This document shows, one piece after another, positions 1 through 13,252 of a stretch of DNA of 64,000 nucleotides (the stretch's first letter is position 1; each line of letters opens with the position of its first letter). The stretch covers positions 56,802,917-56,866,916 of the forward strand of contig CM049319.1 of NCBI GenBank assembly GCA_026874595.1. The letters run 5' to 3'. The notes under the pieces were generated by a model, which was given only the letters and a program-made list of their open reading frames with translations, made no database searches and was not told the origin of the DNA. Origin of the DNA: Sipunculus nudus. Taxonomy: Eukaryota > Annelida > Sipuncula > Golfingiida > Sipunculidae. The translations under genes were made by a program, and so were the position numbers.

Positions 1-699
1 CTTCTTTGACCCTTTGACATTGCAGGAGAAAGGAATGTGCATAAAGTTACAAAAAAAAATGTATGAGTAGAATGTGAAATGCTGTATATTTGATTTATAA
101 ACCTTTCCTATGGCTGAATACTGATCCAAACTATGCTCATTCTAACTTAAAATGGAAATGTTATATGTGCCTTTTCTTGCAAGTAAATTATAAAATAGCA
201 TTTAAATTACCTTGTGTTTTACAAAATCAAACACCATCTGGTCCATCTGTTAATCCAACCCCTGTAATGTGAACAAAGGATTTTAGACAATTCTTATCAA
301 CATGAATTAAGTTAATCCACTTTTTGATTTTCACACCCCTGACTGAGATAAGGAGTCACCACAGAGATCTTGCAGTACCATTCTTTGGAGCTCATTGAGC
401 CATCTCTAGACTGGATTTTTATGAACACTTACCATGAATATGACATTGAAGATGATCATCATGTACTTGAGACAGGAGTAGGGCCTCCCTTGTTTCCTCC
501 TATCCGGCATCAGCATCTTTTATATATATTTTATATCCCAAAGAAAAGACCTGGAAATAAACAGATTTATTAATGTTTACAAAGAATTGAGGTTGTAAGG
601 TTTTGGATCCCACATATTAATTAATGTTTCAGTCGAGAGTTCATCAGTACAGGTTTGCATCATCCACTGTTCAGTGTTATAATGGTCCATTTATTTCAG

Positions 700-860
700 C
701 AGCTGTAAGGCCGAAAAAAAATAATAGGTATGGTTCTCAGGCACCACCCGCATCAATTTTAAACCCCAGCATCTTTTTTTTTATTTTGATTTTCAACAGA
801 AACTCACAGATTTTGAGTTCCAGCAACTCAGGAATTTTCTTTCAAGAAGATAAAATAAAA
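700..860 (-). mobile_element. Family H fragment, inverted
   Basis: TAGGTATGGTTCTCAGGCAC near 726-745 is the reverse complement of the GTGCCCGAGAACCATACC block seen in the 18.3 kb copy. The rest is too diverged to bound. Confidence 0.5.
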
Positions 861-1439
861 CAATTTTGATCAAATTTCCTTTGTTATGAAGTGCTTTTAC
901 CTGCTTAGCAATAAAAATCTGTTATTTCAATGCTTTACCCTGATCATATGAGTTTTATCAAAAAATTCAAAATAAAAAATAAAAAAAATTGCCTGCCTGC
1001 ATTGATTTCTGAAAAAGTGCCTAAAAACTAAACCTTATTTTTCATTTGTGGCCTAATTAGAATGTTAATTATGTTAATTGTAATTATTAAACCTTAAACA
1101 AATTCATTAAACTTTAATTACCTTTGATTTCTGATAATGTGACAACTGATGAAACATGAACACAGTGGAGGGGTTGAGAATGCAAATAGGTGACAACATT
1201 GACCAGTATCACAGACTGCTTCAGTGTATATTCTTCATAAAGCTTCAAATGTTTTTTATACAAGTTTATCAGGATTTAATAACTAGAAATGAAATACTTT
1301 CCACTAGGTTGAATATATTTTCAGGTAAATAATTTATGATCAAGGCGACAGGTGTAAGTACTTAAACACAAGGACTCTTATCAAAGTTGTCTTATATTGA
1401 CACAGGGGGCACAGTAGATATAAATCCTTCAGCACTTAC

Positions 1440-1512
1440 CAGCTTCCATTGTCTTAGAGTAGAGCATAAGATTCAAAGCTGGGAGGTCATGAGTTCAAAT
1501 TTCAGGAGAGAT
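1440..1512 (+). mobile_element. tRNA-like SINE head, degraded
   Basis: TTAGAGTAGAGCATAAGATT then CAAAGCTGGGAGGTCATGAG then TTCAAATTTC reads like a tRNA D arm, anticodon arm and T arm with a decayed B box. No intact tRNA fold or 3' core is seen, so it is a relic and not a tRNA gene. Confidence 0.5.
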
Positions 1513-3427
1513 GAGATTTTTTAGGGTGAGCAGTGACAGAAGGGGATCCAGGTGGAATGTTCAGGGGGTCCGGACCCACCCTTTTGCAACCTTTTTTAAG
1601 GGTTCTGACCAATTTTCCAGGCTTGGAACCCCCCCCCCCAACCAAAGCCTTTCCTGTGGGAGTGTTTTGGAGGAACTATTTTTTTTTCATTTCACTTGAA
1701 GCATTAATGAAAAAATGATGTCTGTTTATTAATTATTATGCACTTAAGAACTTAAAATTAAAGACAGGGTGTGTTGTTAATCAATTTAGCTCACCTCTGA
1801 AGTCATAAATATTTGGTTTGCAGTGTTCCAAATCACTGTTCAAAACATTTCCTATTTTTCTTTACTAGATCCAATCATTCAAAACTTAATTTCATGTAGG
1901 TCTAGCTGATTTTAACAAAGACTGATTAATAAAACTAACCACAATAATATTCAGCTTAAATTACAGATATCTTATTATGAACATAATTTCAATGATTATG
2001 GGAGAGGCATGCACTGGACTTATAGCTAAATTAACTTCTTTGTAATCTGAAAAAAGTAAATATATGTATGTATGCTGACTGGACAGACTTTCTGTTAAAA
2101 TTTTATACCTATGGCAAAATTACAAATCTAGTTTGGTCAAATAGTTATGGAAATGAAACATTAACAAACTGCATTCATATTTTTCAATTATTGTCCAATA
2201 TAAGACAGGCCCAGGAAAAAAATTTGCCATACTGATAAGTACCAGATTATCTGCTGGTATGTACATGTATGTTTAATACTAGCAAACGCATTTACAGGTG
2301 AACCCTGGTAGACAGGAGACAAGTGATAAAATATTTGTATAAACTACTGATTAAAAGTGATCATTATGCAACTAAAACAAGAATGAATAAAATTTCAGGT
2401 TGGAGATACTGTTATTAACAGTGTTAATGTTATCAGTGACATGTGTTATCAGTCCTTGCCTGTATGATCCATGATAAACAATTTCAAGTCCATTATGTTA
2501 TCATTTACATTGGCTTGCATTGGATTATACATTGATAAAAAAATAGCATATATTTTTGGGGAGAGCTACTTCTTTAAAACAGCTTTTTAACTGCTTTTAT
2601 ACAATTAATGTTAGGCAGATAGATCAGGTAAATAAGCTTTTGATTGGTGCGTTAACTGACCTTTGAAGTATAAGGTGCAAGAATATGATTAGTGACCTGA
2701 AGTACACTGCCTTATCAGATAACTTTGACAAGAGCCCTTCAAGGTTAAGGCATACACTTGTCACTTTGGTTGTAAATCAGTTACCTAAAAACTTGATTGT
2801 GAATTAAGTAATCACATTTCTAGATTTTAACTCTGTATAAAGAAATTTGAGACCAAAGAATGATTTAAGCTTGATTAAATTATTAAAGTTTTCATTAGAA
2901 ATCGCATTGTAACATTATAGTTATGCTAACATTTGTGTTTTCTTATCAATGTATAGGAATAATTAAAAAAGCAAGTATAGCTTTGTACAGTTAAAATAAT
3001 CGAATAACTGGAAGGGTTCGGTTGTATGTATTCTGCAATTATAGTGGGCAGGAGAGATGACTCATAAAATACCTAGAGCGCCACGAGAAATATTCATGGA
3101 ATTTCAACCCATGATGGCTAAAAATTTGAAAATCTTTACCTTTCATCTCAGAACAAAAAAATTTAAATTAATTAACAACACAGCTTTTTGGCGTGTATTT
3201 GAAATTAATCCTTAGAGCATGCAAGACAAACAGCAACTAATGCAGGTCAAATGAAGTCCGGACCAAATGACGCTTTAAGTAAATGTGTTCTTTTTTCTCA
3301 TACGATTTAAACAAATTTTTCGCCTTGTAAAGGAAATCAGATCGCTGAATGTTTTACCTGAACTCACAGGTAAACGCACTGTTCATCGGTTTTGGGAATA
3401 CTGTACAATGTAGGTTTAATAATTTAC

Positions 3428-3720
3428 CTGTTTAAACTGCAAAGTTCCGCCGCTCGACCTATATTTTCCGCCTGGTTGAACAAACTGGCTCCCCGTGTAG
3501 TACCACAAAATATGTAAATTAACTTACCTGAGCGCTACCTGACGTGCACAAAATTGTCCGCAAGAGGTCGCTACTGTCCGGAGAGCCTGGTTTCATCACT
3601 TCGTTCGGCATTCACGGCAGTAAATTGGACCGAACCATGCTCACGATTTCGAAGGGGTGAGATCTGACCTGCTGCCCATTGTTAGTCCATATACACCAAT
3701 AACTGTCTTTGATTTATTCG
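3428..3720 (-). promoter_or_regulatory. CpG-rich patch with minus-strand splice donors; possible promoter/first exon
   Basis: CpG dinucleotides are frequent here (CCGCCGCTCGACC, GAGCGCTACCTGACG, GTTCGGCATTCACGG) against an AT-rich, CpG-poor background. On the minus strand CAG|GTAAGTT ends a possible exon at 3528, with further CAG|GTAA sites at 3428 and 3358. It could be the start of a gene running off the left edge. No coding exon was recognised. Confidence 0.35.
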
Positions 3721-4399
3721 TTGTCCGCCCAACAAACATAATATTATATGGAGGTAATTCAACAAAACTGAACGATTCATGAGCTTCTTCCTAGCGAAGT
3801 TTAACTTTAACCTCTAATTTAATTAGAGTAATGGGGTGATGAAAGAATGAGAATCTACAAGTTCGAGAATCTTCCTAGAAAGAATGAGAAGTCTCATTAT
3901 TCCCAGGAAAAAACAGGAATTCAGAATATCCCATCTTGTGATTTTTGGGGTTTCCTGTGAACAAAAGGAATTCTCAATTTTCCTAGAACTAAATTAAATA
4001 CACGTAAAATGATATCGTTTTATAGGTAGAGAAGATCTGTAAAACAATAAACACCTGAACAGCACATCATAACACTGTTTTTAGCAGCTGGTCTAACCAT
4101 TATTGAGTTTAACATGAAATGATTTTTTAGTTAATCTCAAGGACCTGTGTGTAATGTCATTTTTAGTCAATCTGTTTCAAGATAATCTCAAGGACATGTT
4201 TTTGCTGCTTTTAAATGACGGCAGAAAATATAAAAGAAAAATTTGATTGTATGATACTTATCCTAACTTACGGTAGTATGCTTCTAAATTTATTTGAAAA
4301 ATTATCAAAATAAACAATTTTCTTTTTTAATTACAAAAATAATAGTTTAAAGTTGTCATAAAATTATCTGTGTCCTTCCCGGGATAAACCATTGTTACT
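3721..4399. other. No gene recognised
   Basis: AT-rich. A mild local repeat of AGAATxAGAATCT/TCCTAG-like words lies at 3845-3985. Nothing else is seen. Confidence 0.6.
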
Positions 4400-7300
4400 G
4401 CTCGTTGCTGAAAAAAATGTTAATTTTAAAATTCATCTAGTTCATAGTACAGGTCTGTCAATAGAATGGGGGGGGGGGGGGGGGGGGGGTGCCAGAGAAA
4501 AAGGCTCCCTGTGGTATGGTATTAACTGCAGACAGCCTGATCAAGCTCAACAAGAGTTAGGGCTTGCCCCAGTGATGGTATTACATAACATCAGGGGGGC
4601 TAGCAATGCACTGAATGACCTACAGTGACCAAAGTGGACTGCTTGACAATGTAAGGGAATACAATAAGAGCCTCCAATAAATTCAATAACTAGCCTAATT
4701 TTGCAGCTTTTATTTTCAAACTTCAGATTTTATCAGATTTATCCTTATGTGTACATGCTGTGAAAATTAAATCCAGAGTACTTGCAGGAAAAAATGTGCC
4801 GTGGCCTAAGTTGGGCAAAATTTAAGGTACTGTTTTTATATTTATGCTTAAAACTTAAAACTAGGGCTGAATGACTGGGGGGGGGGGGAGAGTTGCAACA
4901 CATATGGATATTAATACAGAATACTGAATTTCAATTAAATTCAATTAAAATTCAATGGTGCTTACAGGGACTGGTGGGAGTTACAGCATCTCTGCATTTA
5001 CATAAAGGATAACATTTAATTTAAAAGAAATTATTTAAAATATTTAAAAACATGCAGAGAGATGGAAAACAAAGCAAATAACTTTAATTTCCATTCTACT
5101 GAGACAGATAAATAATGAACAAATATTTGCATATGATCCTATTTTTTCTTTTGTTAAGTCATTTTTTTAAGTTTATAAATTTTACTATATATTTGCAGTA
5201 TATCATATATATAATATTTGAATTGATTCACAAATCTAAATTGCATCAACACATACTTAATTTAGTCAGGTAACATCAATTTAGGCACACAGATATATAT
5301 ATATATATATATATTTTTTAAATAAAATATTTTTAATTTTGCAAAGCGATACTATATATGAAAATAACACTCCAGATTTCACAATTTAAATTGCACCTTT
5401 ATTTATCCATGAATTGCTTCATATATTATCAAATTATGCCTACTGATGGGTTAAATTATATTTTGTTTAATTATTTAAAAGGAAATAATTTCTTTAAAAT
5501 GCTACATCAGATAAACCTGGCATCTCTTGGATTACTTCTTGAATATTTCAAGAAAAGTTGTGCAAATTGGATCAAAAACAGCTTTACATTTAAAGAAATA
5601 CATTTGACAATAACAAACCATGTATTGCAATATAATTGGTAAGGTGGTGGTGTGTGTGTTGGGGGGGGGGGGGATGTTAGGGTAGGGCCCATGAGAATAA
5701 GTGTATGTTTATTACAGCAGGGCCGTTCTGCCAGTGCTGCATCACTTATAAGGTTACCGAGGCAAGGCTGTACTGAGCAAGAGTGGGATCTTGGATGTAT
5801 AAAATGCAAAAACATTAGAGCATCTGAAAAACTTCAATAATGTGGAAATAAATATAAGCTGTATTATGAGTTGTTGTTGTTTAGCTTATATATGATTTTG
5901 ATAGTATCTTTGGAGACAGGGAAGAGGATTGACTTCATTTATTTTATTAACAAATGGAGTACTATTGTCACACAGATTTTGACTTGGCCATATAACTTAT
6001 AAGCAGAACATATAATATAAGAGTTTAACTATCTATTAAAAAAAAATTACAAATATTGTCCCAAATAAAATTTTTATTAAAAATAATGAGAGAATCGTAT
6101 GATTTTTTAAAATGAAATATAACTGAAATGAGTACATATTCATATTCGTATTTAAATACAATTGCAAAAATACAAAATCCCTAATGATTAGTAATGAATA
6201 ATATGATTTACTTTTTTATCATTAAAATTGAAATGAAAAATACCATAGGTGACTGCATGGTGTTATTTGGAATACGTGACATTTCTATCCATCGATACAA
6301 GATTCTTATATCATCAGTTACTGCAAGTTTATTTCCTGTTATTATATACTAACAAATTCCTTTTCTATTTTTCTTTAATTTGTCATTAAAAACCAATAAA
6401 AATTTATTAATTTATTGCTTATTGTTATGTTGTTGGTTAAAACTACAAGATGAGTTGGGTTGGACACCTGGATCAACTGTGGCTGGCCATAAACTGCCTG
6501 GCTGCCCCAGTGTATGGGTAGCCTCAAGCATGCATAATTTTCTGAAAGTTCAACAAGGTCAACATACAGGTGACTCAAGAGGGGCTGGGAAGGGCCAAGG
6601 TCTGACATGGTCTCATAAAAACATTAATAAAAGCTACAATTTTTTGCCAATTTCTTTCAGCTTTCTAAACTAAAAAGCTGAAATCATTATGTGTGCATGA
6701 TATGAAAATTATATCAACAGTGCTCACAGGAAACAAATGTGCCATGGTCAAATTTGGGCAAGATTTAAGGTACTAATAACTTATAAAATTTGAAAAATTC
6801 AGAACTAATTTTGGGTATTCAGTTGAATCTTGATTAAATAATATTACATCCCTGACGAAAAATCTCTAGCTTCAGCGATCCCCTTGTTAAGGGAGTAAAT
6901 ATATTTGTTGATTTTTTACAAAGTGCATTATATTTGGGCCCATAACTTAAAACAGTTACGCAATACTGACATCATTTCTGGCATGTGCATAGAGAATGTA
7001 TAGAAAAATATGTATATTATATATGATCAAAGTCAGATCAGTGGTTTTGATATAAGGCAGTCTTGAAGTGTAACAATGGGTTTTTACTGGAAAAATGAAG
7101 TTTTTCATTAATATTTCAAAGGTATTAAGTCCTAGTGACCAAATACTTAGCATGGTAGGGGATTTTGGAGACATCTAATTGTATGCCAAATTTTAGGAAC
7201 TGAGAGCTGAAGCTGGGGAGCTGAGCTCTTGCAAACTGCATAACACTAGCTTGATGTAAACAATATGTTACATGGTGCATGAAAACTTGAATAAAATCTA

Positions 7301-7983
7301 GTTTTTGATCAACTGGTTTCAAATTTTTGGTGTAAACAAACAAAATGCTAACAAAAACATGCTGTGAAAATTAAATCCACAGTACTTAAAGGAAAAATGT
7401 GCCATGGTCAAAGCTGGGCAAAATTTAAGGTACCAATTTTTTATTTTTGTCAATATTTTAAAAAATTTAAAAGATTTTGATCTAATTTTGGGTATACAAT
7501 TTAATTTTGATTAATTAAAGTTATATTACTGGAAAAAAAGTCCATAGCTTTAATATGTTTTGTGTTAAGTGATCAAATTTTTTTCCTGATTATTTACAAA
7601 ATGCATTATGTTTGGGCCCATAACTTTTTTAAATTTTATAATACAGACCCATACATAGGAACTATATAGAGGAATATTTATGGTAAATATGAGGAAAAAC
7701 AGATGAGTGGTTAAGATATTAGGCAGTCCTGAAGTGTGAAAATAGGTTTTTAATAAAAAATTGAGGTTTTTCCTTAATATCTCAAAGGAACGAAGTCGCA
7801 AAGACCCAGTTTTTCAGCTTGGTAGGAGATCTTGGGGACATCTAACATTATGCCGAATTTTGGATTCCTAGGTCTAACGGTTTCAAAACGTGCCACATCT
7901 ACGGATGGACGGACAGACGGACGGACGAAGGACAATGGACCACGACTATAGCTCAGATGACTTATAGTCAGCTGAGCTAAAAA
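4400..7983 (+). mobile_element. Family A element (ACGG/hairpin type), old copy lacking its 5' end
   Basis: The body matches other A copies (5860-6650 to 35890-37060; 4600-4800 to 42950-43160). It contains internal modules beginning ATGCTGTGAAAATTAAATC, a short (ACGG)n run, and the 3' hairpin AGCTCAGATGACT-TAT-AGTCAGCTGAGCT. The 5' signature AACAAGGGACC is missing. The left edge is approximate. No protein-coding capacity is seen. Confidence 0.8.
4468..4489. repeat. 22-base poly(G) run
   Basis: An uninterrupted G run inside the old family A copy. Similar but shorter G or C runs are at 1629, 4878, 5660, 8201, 31246, 46442 and 58648, several of them in A copies at matching places. Confidence 0.9.
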
Positions 7984-8149
7984 CCTTTAAATCAGCTGTT
8001 TAAATTAGCCCCACTTTACGGTATTTAGTTAAAATTACTTGGAATGGAGTACTCGTCTCATAATGAGGCAGTACATATTCAATTATAACTATACACTGAG
8101 GCGGGCACAGCGTAGAAAAAAAAAAGCACGGGAGCCTGGTCCAAGTTAA

Positions 8150-9773
8150 ACTAGATATTTCTTGGCACCGCAGGTGCCATAGTATCCCCAGACAATTAAT
8201 CCCCCCCCCCCCCTTTAAGAATAGGCCCCCCATCTTCAGCAACAATTAATATCAGACCACACTCATAGAAAAGGTCATTCTCATAGAAAAGGTCATGATC
8301 CAAATTTCAATATACATCATCCCCTAACCCATGTCTATGTATATATATGTGTCATTAGTTTTTGACTTATAATGCTCACAATACTGTTAAGTGGCAATGA
8401 TGGGGTATTAAACGGCACGAAAACAAGTAAAAGAATAACAGGTGGCATCACCTGTTTCCCGTACATGACAACACTATCCAAGATCTTCGTTCAAGTTGAT
8501 TTTTGGACCAATCAATGCATCCCTTATTGAGAAATTACTGATTTTGTGTGATTTTCACAATATATGGCAATATTCAAGGTCAAGGCCACTCATTGGAAAG
8601 GTCATGACCCCTATTCAAATAAACATTATCCTATAACCCATATCCATGTATATGCATAATATGAAAGAAATTTGTCCATTAGTTTTTGACTTATAATGCT
8701 CACAGTACTGATAAATGGCAATGATGGGGTATTAAACGGCACAAAACAAGTAAAAGAATAACAGGTGGCGCCACCTGTTTCCGGTACATGACAATACTTT
8801 CCAAGATCTTCGAACATGTTGATTTTTGGACCAATGCATGCATCCCTTATTGAGAAATTAATGATTTTGTGTAATTTTCACCATATATGGCAATATTCAA
8901 GGTCAAGGCCACTCTAATAGGAAAGGTCATGACCCCAATTTATATATACATCATCCCATAACCCATGTCTATGTATATGCATAATATGAAAGAAATCTGT
9001 CCATTAGTTTTTGACTTATAATGCTCACAGGTTATAAATGTACTGTTAAGTGGCAATGATGGGGTATTAAACGGCACGAAAACAAGTAAAAGAATAACAG
9101 GTGGCGCCACCTGTTTCCGGTACATGACATTACTATCCAAGATCTTCGGTCAAGTTGATTTTTGGACCAATGCATGCATCCCTTATTGAGAAATTAATGA
9201 TTTTGTGTGATTTTCACCATATATGGCAATATTCAAGGTCAAGGCCACTCTCATAGGAAAGGTCATGACCCCAATTTAAATAAACATCATCCCATAACCC
9301 ATATCTATGTATTTGCATAATATGAAAGAAATTTGTCCATTAGTTTTTGATTTATAATGCTCACAGTACTGTCAAGTAGCAATTTTGGGGATATTAAACA
9401 GCATGAAAACAAGTAAAGAATAATAGGTGGCGCCACCAGTTTCTGGAACATGACAACCCTATCCATGATCTTCGATCAACTTGATTTTGGGATCAATCCA
9501 TGCAAGTTTTCTTGAGATATTTAAGAATTTGTGTGATTTTCCCCAAAATTGAACCTATTCAAGGTCAAGGTCACTCTCCTAGTTGAGGTCATGACCTCAT
9601 TTTAAAAAGGCATCGTCCTCTCACCCATATCTATACATATACCAAGTTTGGTAAAGATCCGTGAAATATTTTTTGAGTTATTGTGTCCAAAAGAAATCTC
9701 TGCGGCGGCGGCGGTGGTGGCGCGACCGTGCCTAAACCATAGTATCTCCAGACTATGTCTGGCGATACAGTGA
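8150..9773 (+). mobile_element. Family B element with about four 335-bp tandem core repeats
   Basis: It starts ACTAGAT, followed by hairpin GGCACC-GCA-GGTGCC (8164-8178) and the arm GTATCCCCAGAC. Core units (near 8255, 8575, 8905, 9250) share CAAGGTCAAGGCCACTC and CAGGTGGCGCCACCTGTTTC. A (GGC)n run precedes the 3' hairpin GTATCTCCAGAC-TAT-GTCTGGCGATAC (9742-9768). No coding capacity. Confidence 0.88.
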
Positions 9774-11164
9774 TTCCTCTAGACTCCTCTGGTTGGCTGA
9801 AGTTTGCCGTAAGGTTTAACCTTTAACCAATCAAAATAAATGATTTACGAATATGCAAAAAAAATCCAAACATATACATCACTGTCATTTACATAAAGCT
9901 TACAAGATCAACAAAATAAGATACAGTGTTCACTTTTTTATTTCAAACATATTTGAAGTGTTGGGACCGCTAAACAAACACAGCAAGATGGAGACCGGTA
10001 ACATTGCACAAGCCGTTGTAGTCTTGCATTCACAAAGCAATCCAGGTTTTCAAAAAGCATGCTTGCGTATCTGCTGTACCTTGTGAGACAATAAAAGTTT
10101 TCTTTTTTCTGTCCACATACATCGTAATATGATGTAATGAGTGATACATATACTGACCCGACAAACTGCAGGTATTAATACTATTATATACATCGTATCT
10201 TTGGACACCATGGCAAACATACACAATTTATTTTAGTATTCAGCAATAATGATAAAATAATAAATGCATACACTTCATCGAGTCCTCTTACCTGCCTCAC
10301 TCTCACCCACCTCACACACACACGCACGCACAGACAACCTGACTGTATCTTACCTTGGAGATCAATAACCAAGTGCTTATGGAATTTGTAATCAACCATG
10401 CCTGAGTATTTAGTTACATTACAAAATAAATCAAACTCTTTGTATTTTTGGTCTTAAGTCCTTAATGATACATCACTTGTTTATACAAAACAAATCAAAC
10501 GTATATATCTCAACATCTCATTAGAACTCAATTAAATTTAATTTTCCTTCTGTCCACCTATCACTGCGAAAACGCACATGCATCTGAATATGGGAGAATT
10601 CCAATTGGTCTAATCTGTCCTTCTGTCTAAAATTTATAAGATCCTGCAATATTAAAATAATTCTGTATTATTCATAGAGGGTATCGACTGAAAACAGTCG
10701 CATCTGGTTTATAAGATAAAATTTTTCCTCAAATCTGAGGTGATTTAAAAAACAATAAAATTGTCATAAAGAAATGTGTAATAAGTTATAATTTGCTCCC
10801 ATAAGATATTATATATATCTGATGGATCTGTACAAAAACTATACAACCTGAATGTCTGCAGTTATGAAAACATGTACACATTTATATGTAAACCACCCAT
10901 GCATGTGCATTATAAGTCAAACTGGAAATTTTTACCTATCATGCTTTCTATAGTGATCTTCAATGGAATTCATCATCAGCAAAACTGCAATCAAGCTAAC
11001 AGGAAATTTGGTCTTCTCTTTGGTTCATAAATGTGATCCAAAACAAAACAAGAAAATAACACAAATATTACAAATAGCAGATTTGTGGACAAAAATAATA
11101 TATATGTGTAACCTTCCTGTCTTACAGGATACTAGTATTACATGTAATAACTTGCACTTAATTT

Positions 11165-11259
<95 letters not shown>

Positions 11260-11991
11260 AAGATTCCAGCATACCAATAATTTTGGCAAAAAACATATCT
11301 TTTCAATCATAATTCAGAGACAAACATAAAGCTCTGAACTGAATATTCACCAAATTCATTTGTAAATTTAAATTTACATTCTTAACTACTAACTATAGTT
11401 ACATCTCTGTAACGTTTATGCCTGTCCTAAACATATATCTCTATCATACATAATCTGCACTTTGAGTACTTCATGTCATTGGATTTAGTACCAAATATTA
11501 ATTATTACCTAATTTATGAATTTATTTTTATTTTATCTTGTGGATTTATACACTGTAGGGTAAATATACCCACACTCGTATAAGATGTTAATGTATATGC
11601 ACCATAGAGCTATGTACAATAACTTTCTAAATGCAATAAATTTAATTGCACAATCTCTCTTCCCTGAAATAATGTGTGGCTTTAAATTCACTCATAAATA
11701 AATATAATATAAATGCAAAAACTGTCTCAAATAACAATCACCACCTGAGAAATACAGACATGACCCTCAAGCAAGTGGATCCGGTTATGATTACTATGGT
11801 GACCATTCTGACATCATATCACTCAACATGGTGACCATTATGACTTCGCAAAGATCATTATGGCATTTATTCTGACATAAAGATTAAACTTTAAATATAA
11901 AACATCAGTGCTGGTGAGCTCATGGGCATTTTGTATCTGTAAGTAAAAAGCAAATTTATTTAAATTTGTTAAATGGGATATCAGATACACA
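9774..11991. other. No gene recognised
   Basis: Holds a short GC-richer patch (9960-10080), CA/GC-rich dinucleotides near 10310 and the (TA)n tract. Open frames are short with no recognisable domain. Confidence 0.6.
11163..11254. repeat. (TA)n microsatellite
   Basis: About 90 bases of alternating TA with three CA interruptions. Also a shorter (AT)n at 5290-5312. Confidence 0.95.
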
Positions 11992-13252
11992 ACTTTTCTG
12001 GGATTCTATTACTTTTATTCTGGATTTCTATTACTTTTATTCTGGGATTCTATTACTTTTATACTGGGATTCTATTACTTTTATACTGGGATTCTATAAC
12101 TTTTATTCTGGGATTCTATAACTTTTATTCTGGGATTCTATTACTTTTATTCTGGATTTCTATTACTTTTATTCTGGGATTCTATTACTTTTATACTGGG
12201 ATTCTATTACTTTTATTCTGGGATTCTATTACTTTTATTCTGGGATTCTATTACTTTTATTCTAGGATTCTATTACGTTTATTCTGGATTTCTATTACTT
12301 TTATTCTGGGATTCTATTACTTTTATTCTGGATTTCTATTACTTTTATTCTGGGATTCTATTACTTTTATTCTGGATTTCTATTACCTATATTCTGGGAT
12401 TCTATTACTTTTATTCTGGGATTCTATTACTTTTATTCTGGGATTCTATTACTTTTATTCTGGGATTCTATTACTTTTATTCTGGGATTCTATTACTTTT
12501 ATTCTGGATTTCTATTACTTTTATTCTGGGATTCTATTACTTTTATTCTGGATTTCTATTACTTTTATTCTGGGATTCTATTACTTTTATTCTGAATTTC
12601 TATTACCTATATTCTGGGATTCTATTACTTTTATTCTGGGATTCTATTACTTTTATTCTCGGATTCTATTACTTTTATTCTGGGATTCTATTACTTTTAT
12701 TCTGGGATTCTATTACTTTTATTCTGGGATTCTATTACTTTTATTCTGGGATTCTATTACTTTTATTCTGGGATTCTATTACTTTTATTCTGGGATTCTA
12801 TTACTTTTATTCTGGGATTCTATTACTTTTATATTGGGATTCTTTAACTTTTATTCTGGGATTCTATTACTTTTATTCTGGATTTCTATTACTTTTATTC
12901 TGGGATTCTATTACTTTTATTCTGGATTTCTATTACCTATATTCTGGGATTCTATTACTTTTATTCTGGGATTCTATTACTTTTATTCTCGGATTCTATT
13001 ACTTTTATTCTCGGATTCTATTACTTTTATTCTGGGATTCTATTACTTTTATTCTGGGATTCTATTACTTTTATTCTGGGATTCTATAACTTTAATTCTG
13101 GGATTCTATTACTTTTATTCTGGGATTCTATAACTTTAATTCTGGGATTCTATTTCTTTTATTCTGGGATTCTATAACTTTTATTCTGGGATTCTATTAC
13201 TATTATTCTGGGATTCTATAACTTTTATTTTGGATTTCTATTACTTTTATTC
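11992..13252. repeat. 23-bp minisatellite, about 54 units
   Basis: The unit is close to TTCTGGGATTCTATTACTTT plus TAT, with a recurring variant (GGATTT for GGGATT). Because 23 is not a multiple of 3 and the unit lacks stops in phase, a long open frame of aromatic and leucine residues with a 23-residue period appears by chance. Rare CCTATA units (near 12.38, 12.60 and 12.93 kb) mark higher-order duplications. It lies downstream of the ABCG2 stop, outside any recognised gene. Confidence 0.97.

Larger units (their letters stand above)
1..3427. other. No gene recognised
   Basis: AT-rich sequence with a tRNA-like relic (1440-1512), an H fragment (700-860) and a C11 run (1629). TTGCAG|GAGAAAGG at 25 could be an acceptor of a plus-strand last exon (14 codons to TAG), but nothing supports it. 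Confidence 0.6.

Noticed and set aside
1-70. Possible acceptor (TTGCAG) and 14-codon terminal exon on the plus strand
   Set aside because: Too short to recognise, and there is no upstream sequence in the window to test it.
1440-1512. A tRNA gene
   Set aside because: The T arm and acceptor stem do not pair and the B box is decayed; it reads as a SINE relic.
8255-9600. Regularly spaced repeats suggestive of a CRISPR-like array
   Set aside because: Units are 335 bp with homologous, not unique, spacers, inside an element with defined hairpin ends in a eukaryotic genome.
9853-10086. 77-codon open frame in a GC-richer patch
   Set aside because: No recognisable domain, splice sites or homologue; the frame on the opposite strand is equally short.
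11973-13133. 386-codon open frame on the plus strand
   Set aside because: It is entirely the 23-bp minisatellite; the 23-residue period follows from three units, and there is no domain, splice context or codon bias supporting a protein.
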